Shown piece by piece: positions 34,950 through 44,989 of a stretch of DNA of 64,000 nt. How positions within the stretch are numbered: position 1 is the stretch's first letter; every line of letters starts with the position of its first letter. The stretch is taken from the NCBI GenBank assembly GCA_949130485.1, contig OX422185.1, positions 5,033,928 to 5,097,927 of the forward strand, read 5' to 3'. Both the position numbers and the translations under genes were made by a program. Under the pieces are notes generated by a model. That model was given only the letters and a program-made list of their open reading frames with translations. It had not been told where the DNA came from and did not search any database. This stretch comes from Agelas oroides. Its lineage: Eukaryota > Porifera > Demospongiae > Agelasida > Agelasidae.

Positions 34950-35495
34950 TCTTGTGTGGGAGAGGAGGAAAGAGAGCCTGGTACACACTGTTTGCGCATA
35001 TGTACCAAGTTCCGTTGGTAACCTGCATACAACTCCACTTATGGTCAACTTCTGTTCACCTGCTGAAAGGTCGCACTGCATAGTTATACTCCCCCATGAG
35101 ACACATATGGGTGATTTTGAAGTCAGAAACAATATCGCTTTGATGGCAACAGTATTAATTGCTTCGTTCTAGGTGATTGGTGAACTTCAAAGGGAAGAAA
35201 TAAGTCAGTCACATGTTGCAGTGTTTAGCTGGAATGGACAAATGCATGGATAATTCCTGTAAGTGAAGAGCTAAGTACTGTCGTCTCTCCTTCATCATCG
35301 TCCATACAGAGCATGGTCGGTGGCAGCCATTTTCTTGCGGGAGAAGTCGGCATGACTCACGGAGGTTAGTGTAATGGAGCAGATTTTACAGAAATTTCCA
35401 AATTCCCAGAAATTCTGGGGGAACTGAGGATGTGCAACAGTGTGTACTAGGCTCATTTTCCTCCACTTACGCATGAGAGCCTAGGAATGAGGCTA
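34950..35495. mobile_element. TAGCCTCG-family element, uninverted interior
   Basis: Left inverted repeat GGAAAGAGAGCCTGGTACAC, right GTGTACTAGGCTC to GGAATGAGGCTA. The same element occurs at 39255-39801 and 53321-53890. Confidence 0.65.
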
Positions 35496-35767
35496 CAGGT
35501 TTTGGGCCCTACTCCTGACCCATACATGTACCTACTACAGAAAGGGCAGGACCACTCCCCCACCTAAAAGCTTTATTTTGTTAAAGTTATAAACAACACT
35601 GCTAGCTACATCATGTTCTAAGAATGTATGCTTACATAATATCCCAGCTCAAAACATTTGTGTGACATTCTAAGCTACTAGGCTCTTTGTTTTCTCCCCC
35701 TACGCATGATGAGGCTACAGGTTTTGGTCCTGATGTAACAACCTAAGCAGTCTGATTTTTGTTACTA

Positions 35768-35932
35768 CAGCAGATTGTGCAACTGAACAGTGGAAAACCA
35801 CAATTGAGTTACCACATATGAATCTAATTATCTTTCCCGCCTCAGCGTGCCCTTCCTCTTGGCACAGCTAGTAAATCAATTGTGGTTTTCCACTGTCAGC
35901 TATGCTTGTCGCAAGACTTTTGCAATCTGCTG
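35768..35932. mobile_element. Tc1/mariner-like MITE, 165 bp
   Basis: Inverted ends CAGCAGATTG and CAATCTGCTG flanked by TA on both sides, with a second inverted pair CAGTGGAAAACCACAATTGA inside. The paralog near 19010 (GTTACTAACTGTATGCC) lacks it, consistent with insertion at TA. Confidence 0.75.
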
Positions 35933-36047
35933 TACCTGCATGCCAAATATTCAAGGGAGGCTCCCCGAAAACAGGGTGACCTAAACACAAAACAGGGGAA
36001 AAAACACAATAATTTTATACTTAACTACATTCAAATCTTGATAGACC

Positions 36048-36590
36048 TAGGAAATACCCAAGTCTTCCAAAAATTTTTAAGACCAAAATTTAAAAGATGA
36101 AAATTTCAAATTTCTAACCGTGATCAAGAATGAAGTATTGTAAACAGCTGCTTATATACCCTAGTCTCGTCCCCAGACCTACTTTTTCGCGTGCACCCTG
36201 CGGACTCGTCGAAAAATAGGGTCTGGACACTTTCACTACGAAAACTGGGCAAGTTTACATACGGAGGTCAGTAAATTGGGTAATTGTAGGTGTTAATTAC
36301 ATTATCAGCTACCTGCAGCGGTTGCCTTGGCGCCAAGAATTTGCAAGCTGGCTATTTGTGATAACGTATAACACAATTTACTTCACCTGATCAATTTGAT
36401 TGGTGCGATAACATGCCAATACGCTCGTATGATTACACCCCAGTTTTACCAGTGAACATCTCCAGACTCTATTTTTCAACAAGGCCGCAGGGCGTGTGCG
36501 AAAAATTTGGTGTCTGGGGACAAGACTAATATACCCAGGCTCATTCCTAACACTTGTGGGTTTTGTGAAATATTCATTGAGCTATGAATA
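36048..36590 (-). pseudogene. snRNA-like unit split by a transposon (36.1-36.6 kb)
   Basis: A perfect Sm site AATTTTTGG (36075-36067) remains, but the following hairpin is lost (GACTTGGGTATTTCC). The TATA box (36158-36152) is separated from the proximal block and octamer motifs (36529-36590) by the 367-bp MITE at 36162-36528. With the promoter split this unit is presumably dead. Confidence 0.6.
36162..36528. mobile_element. TAGTCTCG-type MITE inserted in a promoter
   Basis: Ends TAGTCTCGTCCCCAGAC and GTCTGGGGACAAGACTA, flanked by a perfect 8-bp duplication ATATACCC (36154-36161 and 36529-36536). The duplicated bases are the TATA box region of an snRNA-like promoter, and intact paralogous promoters serve as empty sites. 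Confidence 0.9.
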
Positions 36591-37208
36591 CTGTTAGTTC
36601 GAAAAATTAAGCCTGCACAAATGACATGTGTGCGCATACTGGTGAGAAGTCCCTAGTTGTGAGTTCCCCATCCTCCTAGCAGGGAGAGAGCCTGGAAACA
36701 ACCCTGAGATACCTGTGGCAGGGATGGTGCAGGCACATGGTTATCCCTGAATGGCTACATGAAGACAGTGTCAGAGAGTCAGAGGAGCTAGACAATGCTA
36801 AACTTATAACCTTACTGGACACAAGGAAGTGATGTCACCACAATGGTTTGTAGTTACATCATAACGTACTCATGCATTGGCGAAACACATACTGCTACAT
36901 CTCCACAGGGAAAACAACAACAACAAAGAGTGATAACAAGAAGATGCATTCGGTTTGTGCTATATTTCGAGTACCACACACAAAGCAGTGCTTTGACAGC
37001 AAATATAAGTTTAAATTTATGTGACGTGGTACTATGTTAGTGGCACACAGCACATGAGAATGTTTCCAGGCATTCTCTTGAGGAAGAAGCAAGAAATGGG
37101 GAAGGCCAGGGGAGGGGGGGAACATGCTTGGCTAGACATAACTAAATTCAGTCTCTCGATATTCTCCTCTCTCAGGAAGGTAGAGGAGTCAACTGGCAGA
37201 TCATCACA
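36591..37208. other. Spacer
   Basis: No gene, RNA or repeat recognised. Confidence 0.4.
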
Positions 37209-37439
37209 TGTGGCAGTCCCGGGTAGGTATCGACCATTATTCCGTTGCTTATTTCGATCGCATTACTGTGCTCAAAGTGCTGTAGCGCAAAACGTCCATA
37301 AGGGTGGTTGGGGGCTGTGGTAAGTATTCATGAGCATGCGCATGAGCCCTGCCTTTAACGGAAGTTTACAGTGCATGAAACGCTATAACATGATCAAACA
37401 ATTGAATGGAATGTTTGACTCCTACCCAGGACTGCCACA
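37209..37439. mobile_element. Palindromic MITE, TGTGGCAGTCCCG ends (diverged)
   Basis: Same family as 32296-32537; arms have diverged, with a GAGCATGCGCATGAGC stretch in the centre. Confidence 0.65.
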
Positions 37440-37542
37440 CATTATCAACAGCAGTCGTCCTTAAATACTGTTGTCTACACAACTTTCAGCAGCGAAACTG
37501 AAACTGAAAGACTGGAAACTGCAGAAAAAACGCCATTGCAAA

Positions 37543-37600
37543 GCCAGTTAAAACTAGGTCTTCCAAAAATTTTCCACCTACAGGACAGAGTTAACCACTA
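37543..37600 (-). pseudogene. 5'-truncated snRNA-like unit (37.6 kb)
   Basis: Sm site AATTTTTGG (37571-37563) and most of the hairpin (GACCTAGT-TTTA-ACTGGC) are kept, preceded by GTAGGTGG, but there is no TATA or proximal block upstream. It is probably a fragment. Confidence 0.5.
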
Positions 37601-37857
37601 TATTGCATAAAAGATGGCTTTTAAACGCCGAACACGGTCCAAAAAACTCGTAAAGTTTGTTAGCTTCTCACATACTGTACATCATGTCTGCTGGTTATGG
37701 TTACACACAACCTTGAGTAGCCATAACTTAAGCTCAGAGAAGACCTGGGAATCAGGTTAGTATAAAGAGATAGATCAACAGAATGTGCCGAAATTTGTCA
37801 ATAATGGTAGTCCATTAGTTTACATAGATGACAGCAACAAGTTTGTTAAAAGTTGCA

Positions 37858-37885
37858 CGCACGCACGCATGCACGCACACGCACG

Positions 37886-37937
<52 letters not shown>
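37858..37937. repeat. (CA)n with (CG/CA) start
   Basis: A GCAC-type tract grading into pure CA; it ends 20 bp from the next RNA unit's 3' hairpin. Confidence 0.95.
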
Positions 37938-37938
<1 letters not shown>

Positions 37939-37956
37939 TTCAATGGAGGGGGTATA

Positions 37957-38028
37957 GACCCAATCAAACGATTAGGTCTTCCAAAAATTCAACTATAAGT
38001 TGGCCATGTGATACAGTGCGATACTCAT
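37957..38028 (-). ncRNA. Sm-class snRNA-like RNA gene (unit 38.0 kb)
   Basis: Sm site AATTTTTGG (37989-37981) and a strong hairpin GACCTAATC-GTTT-GATTGGGTC (37978-37957), 9 bp. Compared with the GACCTAGTT/AACTGGGTC units, two pairs have changed on both sides (G-C to A-T and T-A to C-G), strong covariation support. TATA 61 nt upstream. The variable part is unique and has no donor near the Sm site. Confidence 0.65.
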
Positions 38029-38050
38029 CTAAGTTAGTGTACTACTGCAA

Positions 38051-38150
38051 TCTTATATACCCGGGCTTGTTCAGAACACTTATGGGTTTGTGCAGTGTCA
38101 TGTGGTAGAATATTCATTGCCAGTTTAAGATATTCATTGACATTGAATGC
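38051..38150 (-). promoter_or_regulatory. snRNA-type promoter (unit 38.0 kb)
   Basis: TATATAAGA (38059-38051), block ACCCATAAGTGTTCTGAACA, and two ATGAATA motifs. Confidence 0.55.
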
Positions 38151-38184
38151 CGTTGTATGTAGTGTACATTTTAGTATGGCCTTT

Positions 38185-38495
38185 TTAAAATTTAGTTAAC
38201 CTAAACTACAACTAACTAAAAAATTTTGCTAAGCTGGGAACTATAACTAAAACATCCAAGAACATCCAAGAAGAAACCATAACTATACTAAAACAGAAAA
38301 CAGCCTCTTTTCACTGATAACTGTAACTAAATACCTTTTAGTAAGGGGTTTCAGAGTTTTAGTAATTGAAACTATAACTAACTAAAAATTTTGTAAAACT
38401 GGGAAACTATAACTAAACTAAACCAAAAGTATTTTCTGAATCCAAAAACTAACTATAACTAAACTAAAAGCACAAACCCTATACTAAACAACACT
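38185..38495. repeat. Low-complexity ACTAWAACTAAA region
   Basis: Degenerate repeats of AACTATAACTAAACTAAA. It may be a decayed transposon but no ends are visible. Confidence 0.6.
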
Positions 38496-38749
38496 GGTTG
38501 TATGTTGAGGACAGGGGAGTCTTATGTACACACACTTCCAAGTGTGTGTACATGATTAGTCTTCCAAGCACACCCTTCACAGAAAGAGGAAGGTATGGTC
38601 ACACTGCAGCTGACGAGTTGTCACTGAGGAATGCAATTATCAGGCAGCGTGTTTACCTAATAAGATGCTGACATCCACTACTCCATGACAATGGATGCAA
38701 TCTATGAAGAGTGTGGATCTCATTGGTCACAGTAAGTTTCCAATATACC

Positions 38750-39140
38750 ATAGATCTGGAAATTTCCGTGCTGCAAATTTTTCATGTTTTAATTTTTCAT
38801 GTAAAATATTTTCATGGTCAAGGATACCCACGGAATGACGCCAAGAAAACGTGGAGCATACGAACAGTTTGCTGTGTTCGTGGCTACTACGCAGCAGTTG
38901 GCGAACTACTGGTGTGTGAAAAGAACACTGTAGGCACTTACTGTGGTAGTAAAGACAGACAGTTCATCGGGCACTGAGCGGAAAGTTGTCACGTGTGTTC
39001 GTCATGCATGTGTCACCTGCGGGTATCGAAGAAGAGGCCATATCGGGCGAAACAACTAGCTAGCTGTGTTGTGAAACCGTGTGTACAAAATATGCTACCA
39101 TAATAATTATCCATCGTAAAATATATTTCGTGCTTTTTGC
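38750..39140. mobile_element. Diverged copy of the 2219-2644 MITE
   Basis: Shares TAGATCTGGAAATTTCC and CGAAGAAGAGGCCATATCG with the first copy; the right end has decayed. Confidence 0.55.
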
Positions 39141-39144
39141 TTAT

Positions 39145-40300
39145 TTTACGGAAATTTCCAAATTCCCAGAAATCGTGGGGGAACTGAGCATGTGCAAACA
39201 GTGTGTACCAGGCTCTAATTGCCATATACCCTTATTTCAATAGCACATGATGACATCATTTTTATTTGTGCGGGGGAGGAGGAAAGACAGCCTGGTACAC
39301 ACTGTTCGCACATGCGCCAAGTTCCCTTGGTAACCCGCATACTACTCTAAAATTACGGTCATTTTTGGTTACCTGCTGAAAGGCCGCACTGCATGGTTAT
39401 ACTTCCTGTAGAACATATACGGGCAGTTCTGACAATATCATTTTGATGGTAACAGTCTGCATTGCTTCGTTCGAAGCAATCGGTGAACTTCAAAGGGAAA
39501 GGTTGCATCGTTCACGTGCTGCAGTGTTTAGCTGGAATGGACGACCGCGTGGACAACTCCTGCAAGCGAAGAGCTGAGTACCTTAGTCACTCCCTCGTCA
39601 TCGCCTGCACAGAGCGTGGTCAGTGGAAAGCATCTTCTATACGGAAGAAGTCGGGGTGCCTCGCGGAGGTTAGTGTAACGGAGCTTATTTTACGGAAATT
39701 TCCAAATTCCCAGAAATCGTGGGGGAACTGAGCATGTGCAAACAGTGTGTACCAGGCTCTTTTTATCTCCGCCCACGCACGAGAGCCTGGGAACGAGGCT
39801 AATCCTTAAATGCTCGTTATATTTGCCACAGTTAGAAACAGTACTGACATGTATAGGTATGATCACCACATCTCCAGAAGGCAGGTATAAATGTTTATAC
39901 AAATGAAGTCACCCAGTGTGCAGGACATATTTCAATCAGTAACAGGCCTCATCAGCTGCACCAGGGTGATCAACAGACAAAATTGAAGGCCTCAGGAATC
40001 AGAGTGGTCTAGCCAAAGACAAGAGGATTCAGTTAGCTACAAGAAATGTCTGCCAGTAAAAAAAATAACATACATGGAAATAATAGGTATCTTAGGTGTA
40101 CAATACCAGCTGCAATCATTGTCAGGTACCTTACTAGGTACATGCCACAAAATGTCAGCAACAGTCCAAAATAAATTTTACCTACCACGAAATGTCAGCT
40201 AACTATCAATAAATGTCAGGTATCATACCTAGAAACATTAGGTACATATCCTACAGCAGGTATACATGAAACTGTCAGCAGGTATGGCTGGAATAATCTT
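39145..40300. repeat. Segment paralogous to 53330-54440
   Basis: Collinear with the 53-kb region, from the embedded TAGCCTCG element (39255-39801 here) through CAGTACTGACATGTATAGG to CAGCAGGTATGGCTGGAATA. This copy carries an extra element end at 39145-39215. Confidence 0.75.
39255..39801. mobile_element. TAGCCTCG-family element
   Basis: Right end GAGAGCCTGGGAACGAGGCTA; the left outermost bases are replaced by unrelated sequence. Confidence 0.6.
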
Positions 40301-40625
40301 AGTGGCCCTTTGACCCAACCTCGTTTCCAGGCCACTCCCAGATTTTATCTCGCAGCCGTGGAGAAAAATCAGGAGAAGGCCTGGTACCATTACTACATCA
40401 CGGACCGGAAATGGTGGACTCGGTTAGTACATAATGTGGACTCAGTTTCGTAATGAGCATGTGCAAATTTTAAATAGTTGACCCTTAGCATCATAACCCC
40501 TGGCGAGCATTGTTTTGTAGATAATTGGGCGAGTGTTTACAAATGTGGGGGGGTGATATTTCAACAAGACAGTTCTCTGCATACTTGAACCCACTCAGTG
40601 CACTTGCTACTATACGTAGTATAGA

Positions 40626-40751
40626 TTATACTGCACAAGACTGGGGGATGAAGTCCTCAGAGAGGTAGAGGATTTCATCCACATCTTCCTTGCTCAGCAA
40701 CCGAGACACACTCAGAATCTTACATCGGTGGGGAGGTTTATCAAATGCCAT
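40626..40751 (-). pseudogene. Truncated DED gene copy 1 (41 codons)
   Basis: Begins MAFDKPPHRCKIL and continues SVSRLLSKEDVDEIL to IPQS, 90 percent identical to residues 1-39 of the full-length protein, then reads CAV and a stop. One codon in the SPSP region is lost. Only about two of the six DED helices are encoded, so it cannot form the domain. Homology stops right after IPQS, exactly where the other truncated copy (45008-45271) stops. It is likely a pseudogene, or an isolated first exon. Confidence 0.7.
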
Positions 40752-40902
40752 TCTCACAACAGAAGTTTCATGGTAACAGTTTAGCAAATTGACAAGTTAA
40801 CTATGGCTGACAGTCAACCTAAACAAGATCATAACAATTAACACTCGAATTAATAGTTGTACCAACTGGAAAGCTATTTCTAGTTTTACGGGTGTACCAA
40901 GG

Positions 40903-41668
40903 CCGTCTACAATCACTGGACTGGACTAGTGGACTGGACTGGTGGACTGGAATGGTGGACTGACACTAAAAATCATTTTTTACGCTTTCTAACGAGACTC
41001 ACTCACCTTTGGAGTTGTGTGGGACCCTGTAGCCTTCTCTGTAGCTATACTGTGGTCCTGAAGCAAATAATTTACTAGGCCTTCAGTATTAGTGAAGGTG
41101 TACCCAGCAAGTAATAGATTTCTCATCCCATATGTTATAGTGCTAAGCAACCTGACTTCAGTGAAAGAGGTCATCATTACACCATATTAGCTTACTACAG
41201 CTACACTGTAATGCTCTAGCCTCGTTCCCAGGCACTCACTCGAAAAATCCAATTTTTTGAGCAAGCGGCTGGGAACGAGGCTATGTAATGCTCAAGTGTA
41301 TATTAGTGAGCAATTCATTCAATACCCAATACAATGTTGGTTCATTTCTTTTTACAAGCCAAGCCTCATCTACACTGCTAATCTCTGTTCCCAGGAGGTA
41401 AAGTGCAAAACAACATAGGATGCTGCTCCATCAAATCTTTGACATGCAACTTTTGCTTCCCTCCCTCCCCCTGACAATTTTGAAGCCCAGGTTATGCATT
41501 GGCTATTGTCATTGAATAAATTTTAGCTTGGCATCCAATCGCTCTGTACATAAAATGTTGCATGTTTGGGGGTTAACATAATGCATCATGCAGCCCTACA
41601 GGCTAGTGAGTCTTGTTAGAAACCATAAAATGATTTTTAGTGTCCAGTCCAGTGATTGTAGACACCCT
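40903..41668. mobile_element. 766-bp element with exon-like frame and verified empty site
   Basis: Ends GTCTACAATCACTGGACTGG (left, preceded by CC) and the inverse followed by ACACCCT, flanked by the 9-bp duplication GTACCAAGG (40894-40902, 41669-41677). The paralog at 45400 has one uninterrupted GTACCAAGG. A 9-bp duplication suits Mutator-like elements. Inside, minus-strand 41177 to about 41006 is an open frame (MMTSFTEVRLLSTITYGMRN on) ending at CCAAAG followed by GTGAGT, a consensus splice donor, so the element may carry a captured exon. A 67-bp mini-element is nested at 41217. Confidence 0.8.
41217..41283. mobile_element. 67-bp TAGCCTCG mini-element
   Basis: Ends TAGCCTCGTTCCCAGGC and GCTGGGAACGAGGCTA, flanked by a perfect 10-bp duplication TGTAATGCTC (41207-41216, 41284-41293). 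Confidence 0.85.
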
Positions 41669-41839
41669 GTACCAAGGCTTCTCAGTCTGTATGGGGTTTA
41701 CAATATTATGGTGCAATATCCATCACTCCTGCACAACGCCATAACAGGAAACAGGGTGGTTGCACATTGATGGTTTTGCCCAAGGTGAAGTCCCAAAACT
41801 ACAAAAGGATTTGTGGCCATAGGGTAATCCCCATGTACT

Positions 41840-43160
41840 ATCTGCAGTGTCACACAGGCACGTGATTCGATGTGCAAGAAAAATTGTAGGGTGGGTTTTA
41901 ACCCTTAAACCCTACACTTGAGACTACTTTTAGCCTATACATGCCTTTAACGTACCATATCTTCATTTCTGTCCCAAGCTCTGACTCCAAAACTGCACCC
42001 ATCTCTACTTCCAGCCTTAATAAGCAGACTCGTGACCTTAACCACGTCCACTCATTAACGAGCATGCAGTAGTCAGCACTCTCGGTTGTCAAACACCCAC
42101 TCAGAGCCCAAGCAGCTTTCCCTTCTCAGAGACCCCCGCAGTGTGCAGTATGATGTAACCATAAGTGCACTATAGGGTTTAAAGGGTTAATTAATTAATT
42201 AAGAAAATACAAACCACTCCAAAACAATACTGCATGGTTGGGTTAAGCACTTAGTCTTGTAGTTTACTGCTGTGACAAACTTTTGCAACTTACATTAGTC
42301 TTGCTCACGCAGTGTACATGCATGAGAGCTCTGAGAATGTAGCTTCACATTCTGGGAAGAAAGCGGGCATGTGGTCTGTATGGTATCCACCTTATATAAG
42401 ATTCGGAACACTCTAGTTCAGTCCACTTAGTCTGGTAGTCCACATTTTCACTGCCGAGGCAAACCTTTGTAACTTAGTCTACCAAAACCAGCTGTTTCCT
42501 CTCCATATTGTGCTGCCATTTACATTCCATTCCACTGCTAGACAGTGTGACTCCATTTCAGCATCAGCAGTGCAGACCTCCTCTTATTTTCCTCACACCA
42601 TCAAAGGTGTATTTGTAGTTTGGCATGTTGACTTACTGTTGAGTTTGGGGATTTTTGATAGCAATTCTTTTTCATTTTCAATTCACATTAGGGCTTCACT
42701 AGGGACAGTTCAACCACAATAGAAGACTTGTGTCTGCTATGTTTGACCACTGATTTCCTGTTTAGGTAGACACAAACACATACCTAAATACCTCAACCAA
42801 TTGCACTGCAAGCCATAGTATTACATGTACTTACAAAATGCAAAACACATGGAAAAGTACCTTTCCCTTTTATAATTATACCACTTTTTCCTATTTTTGT
42901 GCTCTGTAAAATATAAATGATCAAAAATTGATCAGTGGGCTGGTCAGGGCTAGCCACAGAAGTGGTATTACAATCTAAAATGCAGTCTCGCTCTTCCAGA
43001 CCCAATCCATCCCAGCATGTATTTACTGATAGACTTACGTTCTAATGAATCTAATAAATCTAAGAATGTGACTAAATGCAAGCCAATTAAGTGTTCAAGA
43101 GTACAGGTTCTAGACAAAGTTTGATGTAGTACAATACTCTAAGGGAAAACATCACGGTAG
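41840..43160. other. Region downstream of the DED gene
   Basis: No gene or repeat with visible ends. CACTCAGTCCACTTAGTC-like phrases near 42240 and 42420 recur weakly. The DED gene's 3' UTR should lie here, immediately below 43161, but no AATAAA was seen in the first few hundred bases of the minus strand. Confidence 0.4.
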
Positions 43161-44558
43161 TCAGTAGTGAAATACTGAAGCTATGAGGTCCTGCAAATGA
43201 TCATTTACACCTGGAATGACATCCATCAACTCTGTCAGACAAGTGTCTCGTAAACTATCAAGTTCACACTGCATTGCCTCGCACACCTGTGGCATTAAGC
43301 ACTTAACTAAAGTAAGTGCACCTTGCTGTTGTGATTTAAAACTCTGCAAGAGTTGCACTTCAATTTCTTGCCATTGGATGGGAGTGAGCTCTGATACGTT
43401 GAGCAGTGCCATAAGACATGCTATCATTGTAATTATAAGTGGACAGACATCAGTTTCTGGCAGACAAACATGTGAAAAGAAGCTACTTTCCACGTGCGCA
43501 GATTTTAAAACTTGCAGTTCAATTTTAGAAAACTTTGCTTCAAGTTTTGTTCCTTGCAAGACTCCCAGAAGTTTGCTTTTGTTGCAGTGGATTACATCCT
43601 TCAGCTGATTCAGGAGAGATTTCAGTAAGGGTTCACAGCTATGACATTGACTAGAAGAGCTCACAGCTACTTTAGTTAATAGGAGCAACAACTGAGTTAG
43701 TGTCTCAAAACCATAACTTTCAGGAGTGATGGATTTGATGTCAGAGAGAGACTTTAAGAGTCTTCCTACCCTCTCATTGTCAGCTGCTTTCCCAAGCAAC
43801 TCTGACAGGAAGTCAAAGAGAGCACGAGAAGCTGTTGATACAGCCAGATCTAGATGCTGGGGGCGTTCTGTCCATGAAAATATCTCACTCAACCCAGCAC
43901 CACTAAGATCACCAAAAAGTTTCAGTTTATGCAACTGGATGTTTTGCAACCTCCTTCCAAATTGAGTTTTACTTGTTCTTTGTAGGAAAGCTACAGCTGC
44001 ACCCATCCATGGCAATGCAATCTTACCAACACCTTCAAGTGTTATGTGCAGTAATCCAGGTATATCCACTTTCTCTGACAAAATTGGGGTGCTATCAGAA
44101 GTGCACTTCAATAGGTGATGAAAAGTGCTGCTAATCCATTCTTCCCAGAAGTGTAGGTTGCCAGCTGCTGCTTGGAGATTTCTCATAGCCTCAACATACC
44201 TGCTCTGCTTGTTCATGAGAATGCGGAGCTTAGCAGCATACATCTGACTGGGCGCTCTAAAGCTGGGATGTATTGATTCAAGAAGACAGCTGTATATGAA
44301 CTCAGTGAGAGTTGTTGCGAGGTCAATCCTGCCAATCTCTTTAAGGCAGACCAGGAGGTAGTTGTACTTTCCAGGGGCCAGTCTTTTGTGTCGCTCCAGG
44401 CTCCTCATGAGATGCAGTCCACTGGAAATCTGCTTGACCTCAGACTGAGGGATGAAGTCCTCAGAGAGGTAGAGGATTTCATCCACATCTTCCTTGCTCA
44501 GCAACCGAGACACTGTCAGGATTTTACATCGGTGGGGAGAAGGTTTACTGAATGCCAT
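43161..44558 (-). CDS. Death effector domain protein, intronless
   Basis: A 465-residue open frame with no intron. Residues 11-86 form a death effector domain: LLSKEDVDEILYLSEDFIP covers helices 1-2, then hydrophobic SSGLHLMRSLERH, and the diagnostic RxDL motif is RIDL at 77-80. It is closest in pattern to DED1 of FADD, caspase-8 and c-FLIP, which assemble the death-inducing complex. Residues 90-465 are alpha-helical in character with no caspase, death or CARD signature I can recognise, and no membrane segment. The start is the ATG at 44558: a GTG lies two codons upstream but is not a eukaryotic start, and an in-frame TAA sits about 80 nt upstream. Two short out-of-frame upstream ATGs end just before the start. 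Two truncated copies flank it. It is likely an adaptor in apoptosis or innate signalling; the partner is unknown. Confidence 0.8.
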   Translation of the reverse strand: MAFSKPSPHRCKILTVSRLLSKEDVDEILYLSEDFIPQSEVKQISSGLHLMRSLERHKRLAPGKYNYLLVCLKEIGRIDLATTLTEFIYSCLLESIHPSFRAPSQMYAAKLRILMNKQSRYVEAMRNLQAAAGNLHFWEEWISSTFHHLLKCTSDSTPILSEKVDIPGLLHITLEGVGKIALPWMGAAVAFLQRTSKTQFGRRLQNIQLHKLKLFGDLSGAGLSEIFSWTERPQHLDLAVSTASRALFDFLSELLGKAADNERVGRLLKSLSDIKSITPESYGFETLTQLLLLLTKVAVSSSSQCHSCEPLLKSLLNQLKDVIHCNKSKLLGVLQGTKLEAKFSKIELQVLKSAHVESSFFSHVCLPETDVCPLIITMIACLMALLNVSELTPIQWQEIEVQLLQSFKSQQQGALTLVKCLMPQVCEAMQCELDSLRDTCLTELMDVIPGVNDHLQDLIASVFHY

Positions 44559-44569
44559 TCTCACAATAA

Positions 44570-44989
44570 GTAAAGTTTCACAGCAACAATTTCCATGACA
44601 ATTCCAGAAGGAACATCTGGGTGTAAACAGTTATCCAGCAAAGTTTCTTCTTTTATAGGATGTCCAAAAATAGTAAGTACTAATTTTAGTCAGGCAGACT
44701 TACCAAGAGTATTCCCCAGATTAACTGATATGGGAAGTCATTATTGTACCTCATTACATATGTTCTAAGCAACTAGTTCTACCAACAGTTGATGAATATC
44801 GCTTAGCAGCCAGAAGTCCCGACACTGCATGTGAAATATTTATAGTGCTTGTCCACATGCATCCCCACTATAAAACACTTCTTTATAGCTCTTTTCATTC
44901 CTAGTAGCACCAAGGCTTTAGAAGTGAAAAGGCAACACTTGCAAACACATACAATTCAATCATTTTACTGTTGCACACATAACGCACAA
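44570..44989. promoter_or_regulatory. Probable 5' flank of the DED gene
   Basis: It contains two short upstream frames on the minus strand: MFLLELSWKLLL ending in TGA, and MEIVAVKLYLL whose TGA lies 2 nt before the start codon. No TATA box in a convincing position was found. Homology with the flanks of the truncated copies is confined to the last 10-20 nt before the ATG. Confidence 0.35.

Larger units (their letters stand above)
34622..36060. repeat. Diverged paralog of 17705-19240 (and 10255-11480)
   Basis: Homology runs from TCACTCATGTCAATTTTC through an embedded transposon to the GATAGACCTAGGAAATAC relic. Here the embedded element (34950-35495) has the normal orientation, whereas in the tandem units its interior is flipped. 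Confidence 0.75.
40448..41838. repeat. Segment paralogous to 44990-45570
   Basis: Collinear with the 45-kb segment apart from the 766-bp insertion at 40903. It carries a truncated copy of the DED gene's first 39 codons and its upstream flank (AACAGAAGTTTCATGGTAAC). Confidence 0.85.

Noticed and set aside
44559..44564. Start of the DED protein two codons upstream at GTG
   Set aside because: GTG is not a normal eukaryotic start; the ATG at 44558 is the first in-frame ATG after an upstream stop and is shared by both truncated copies.
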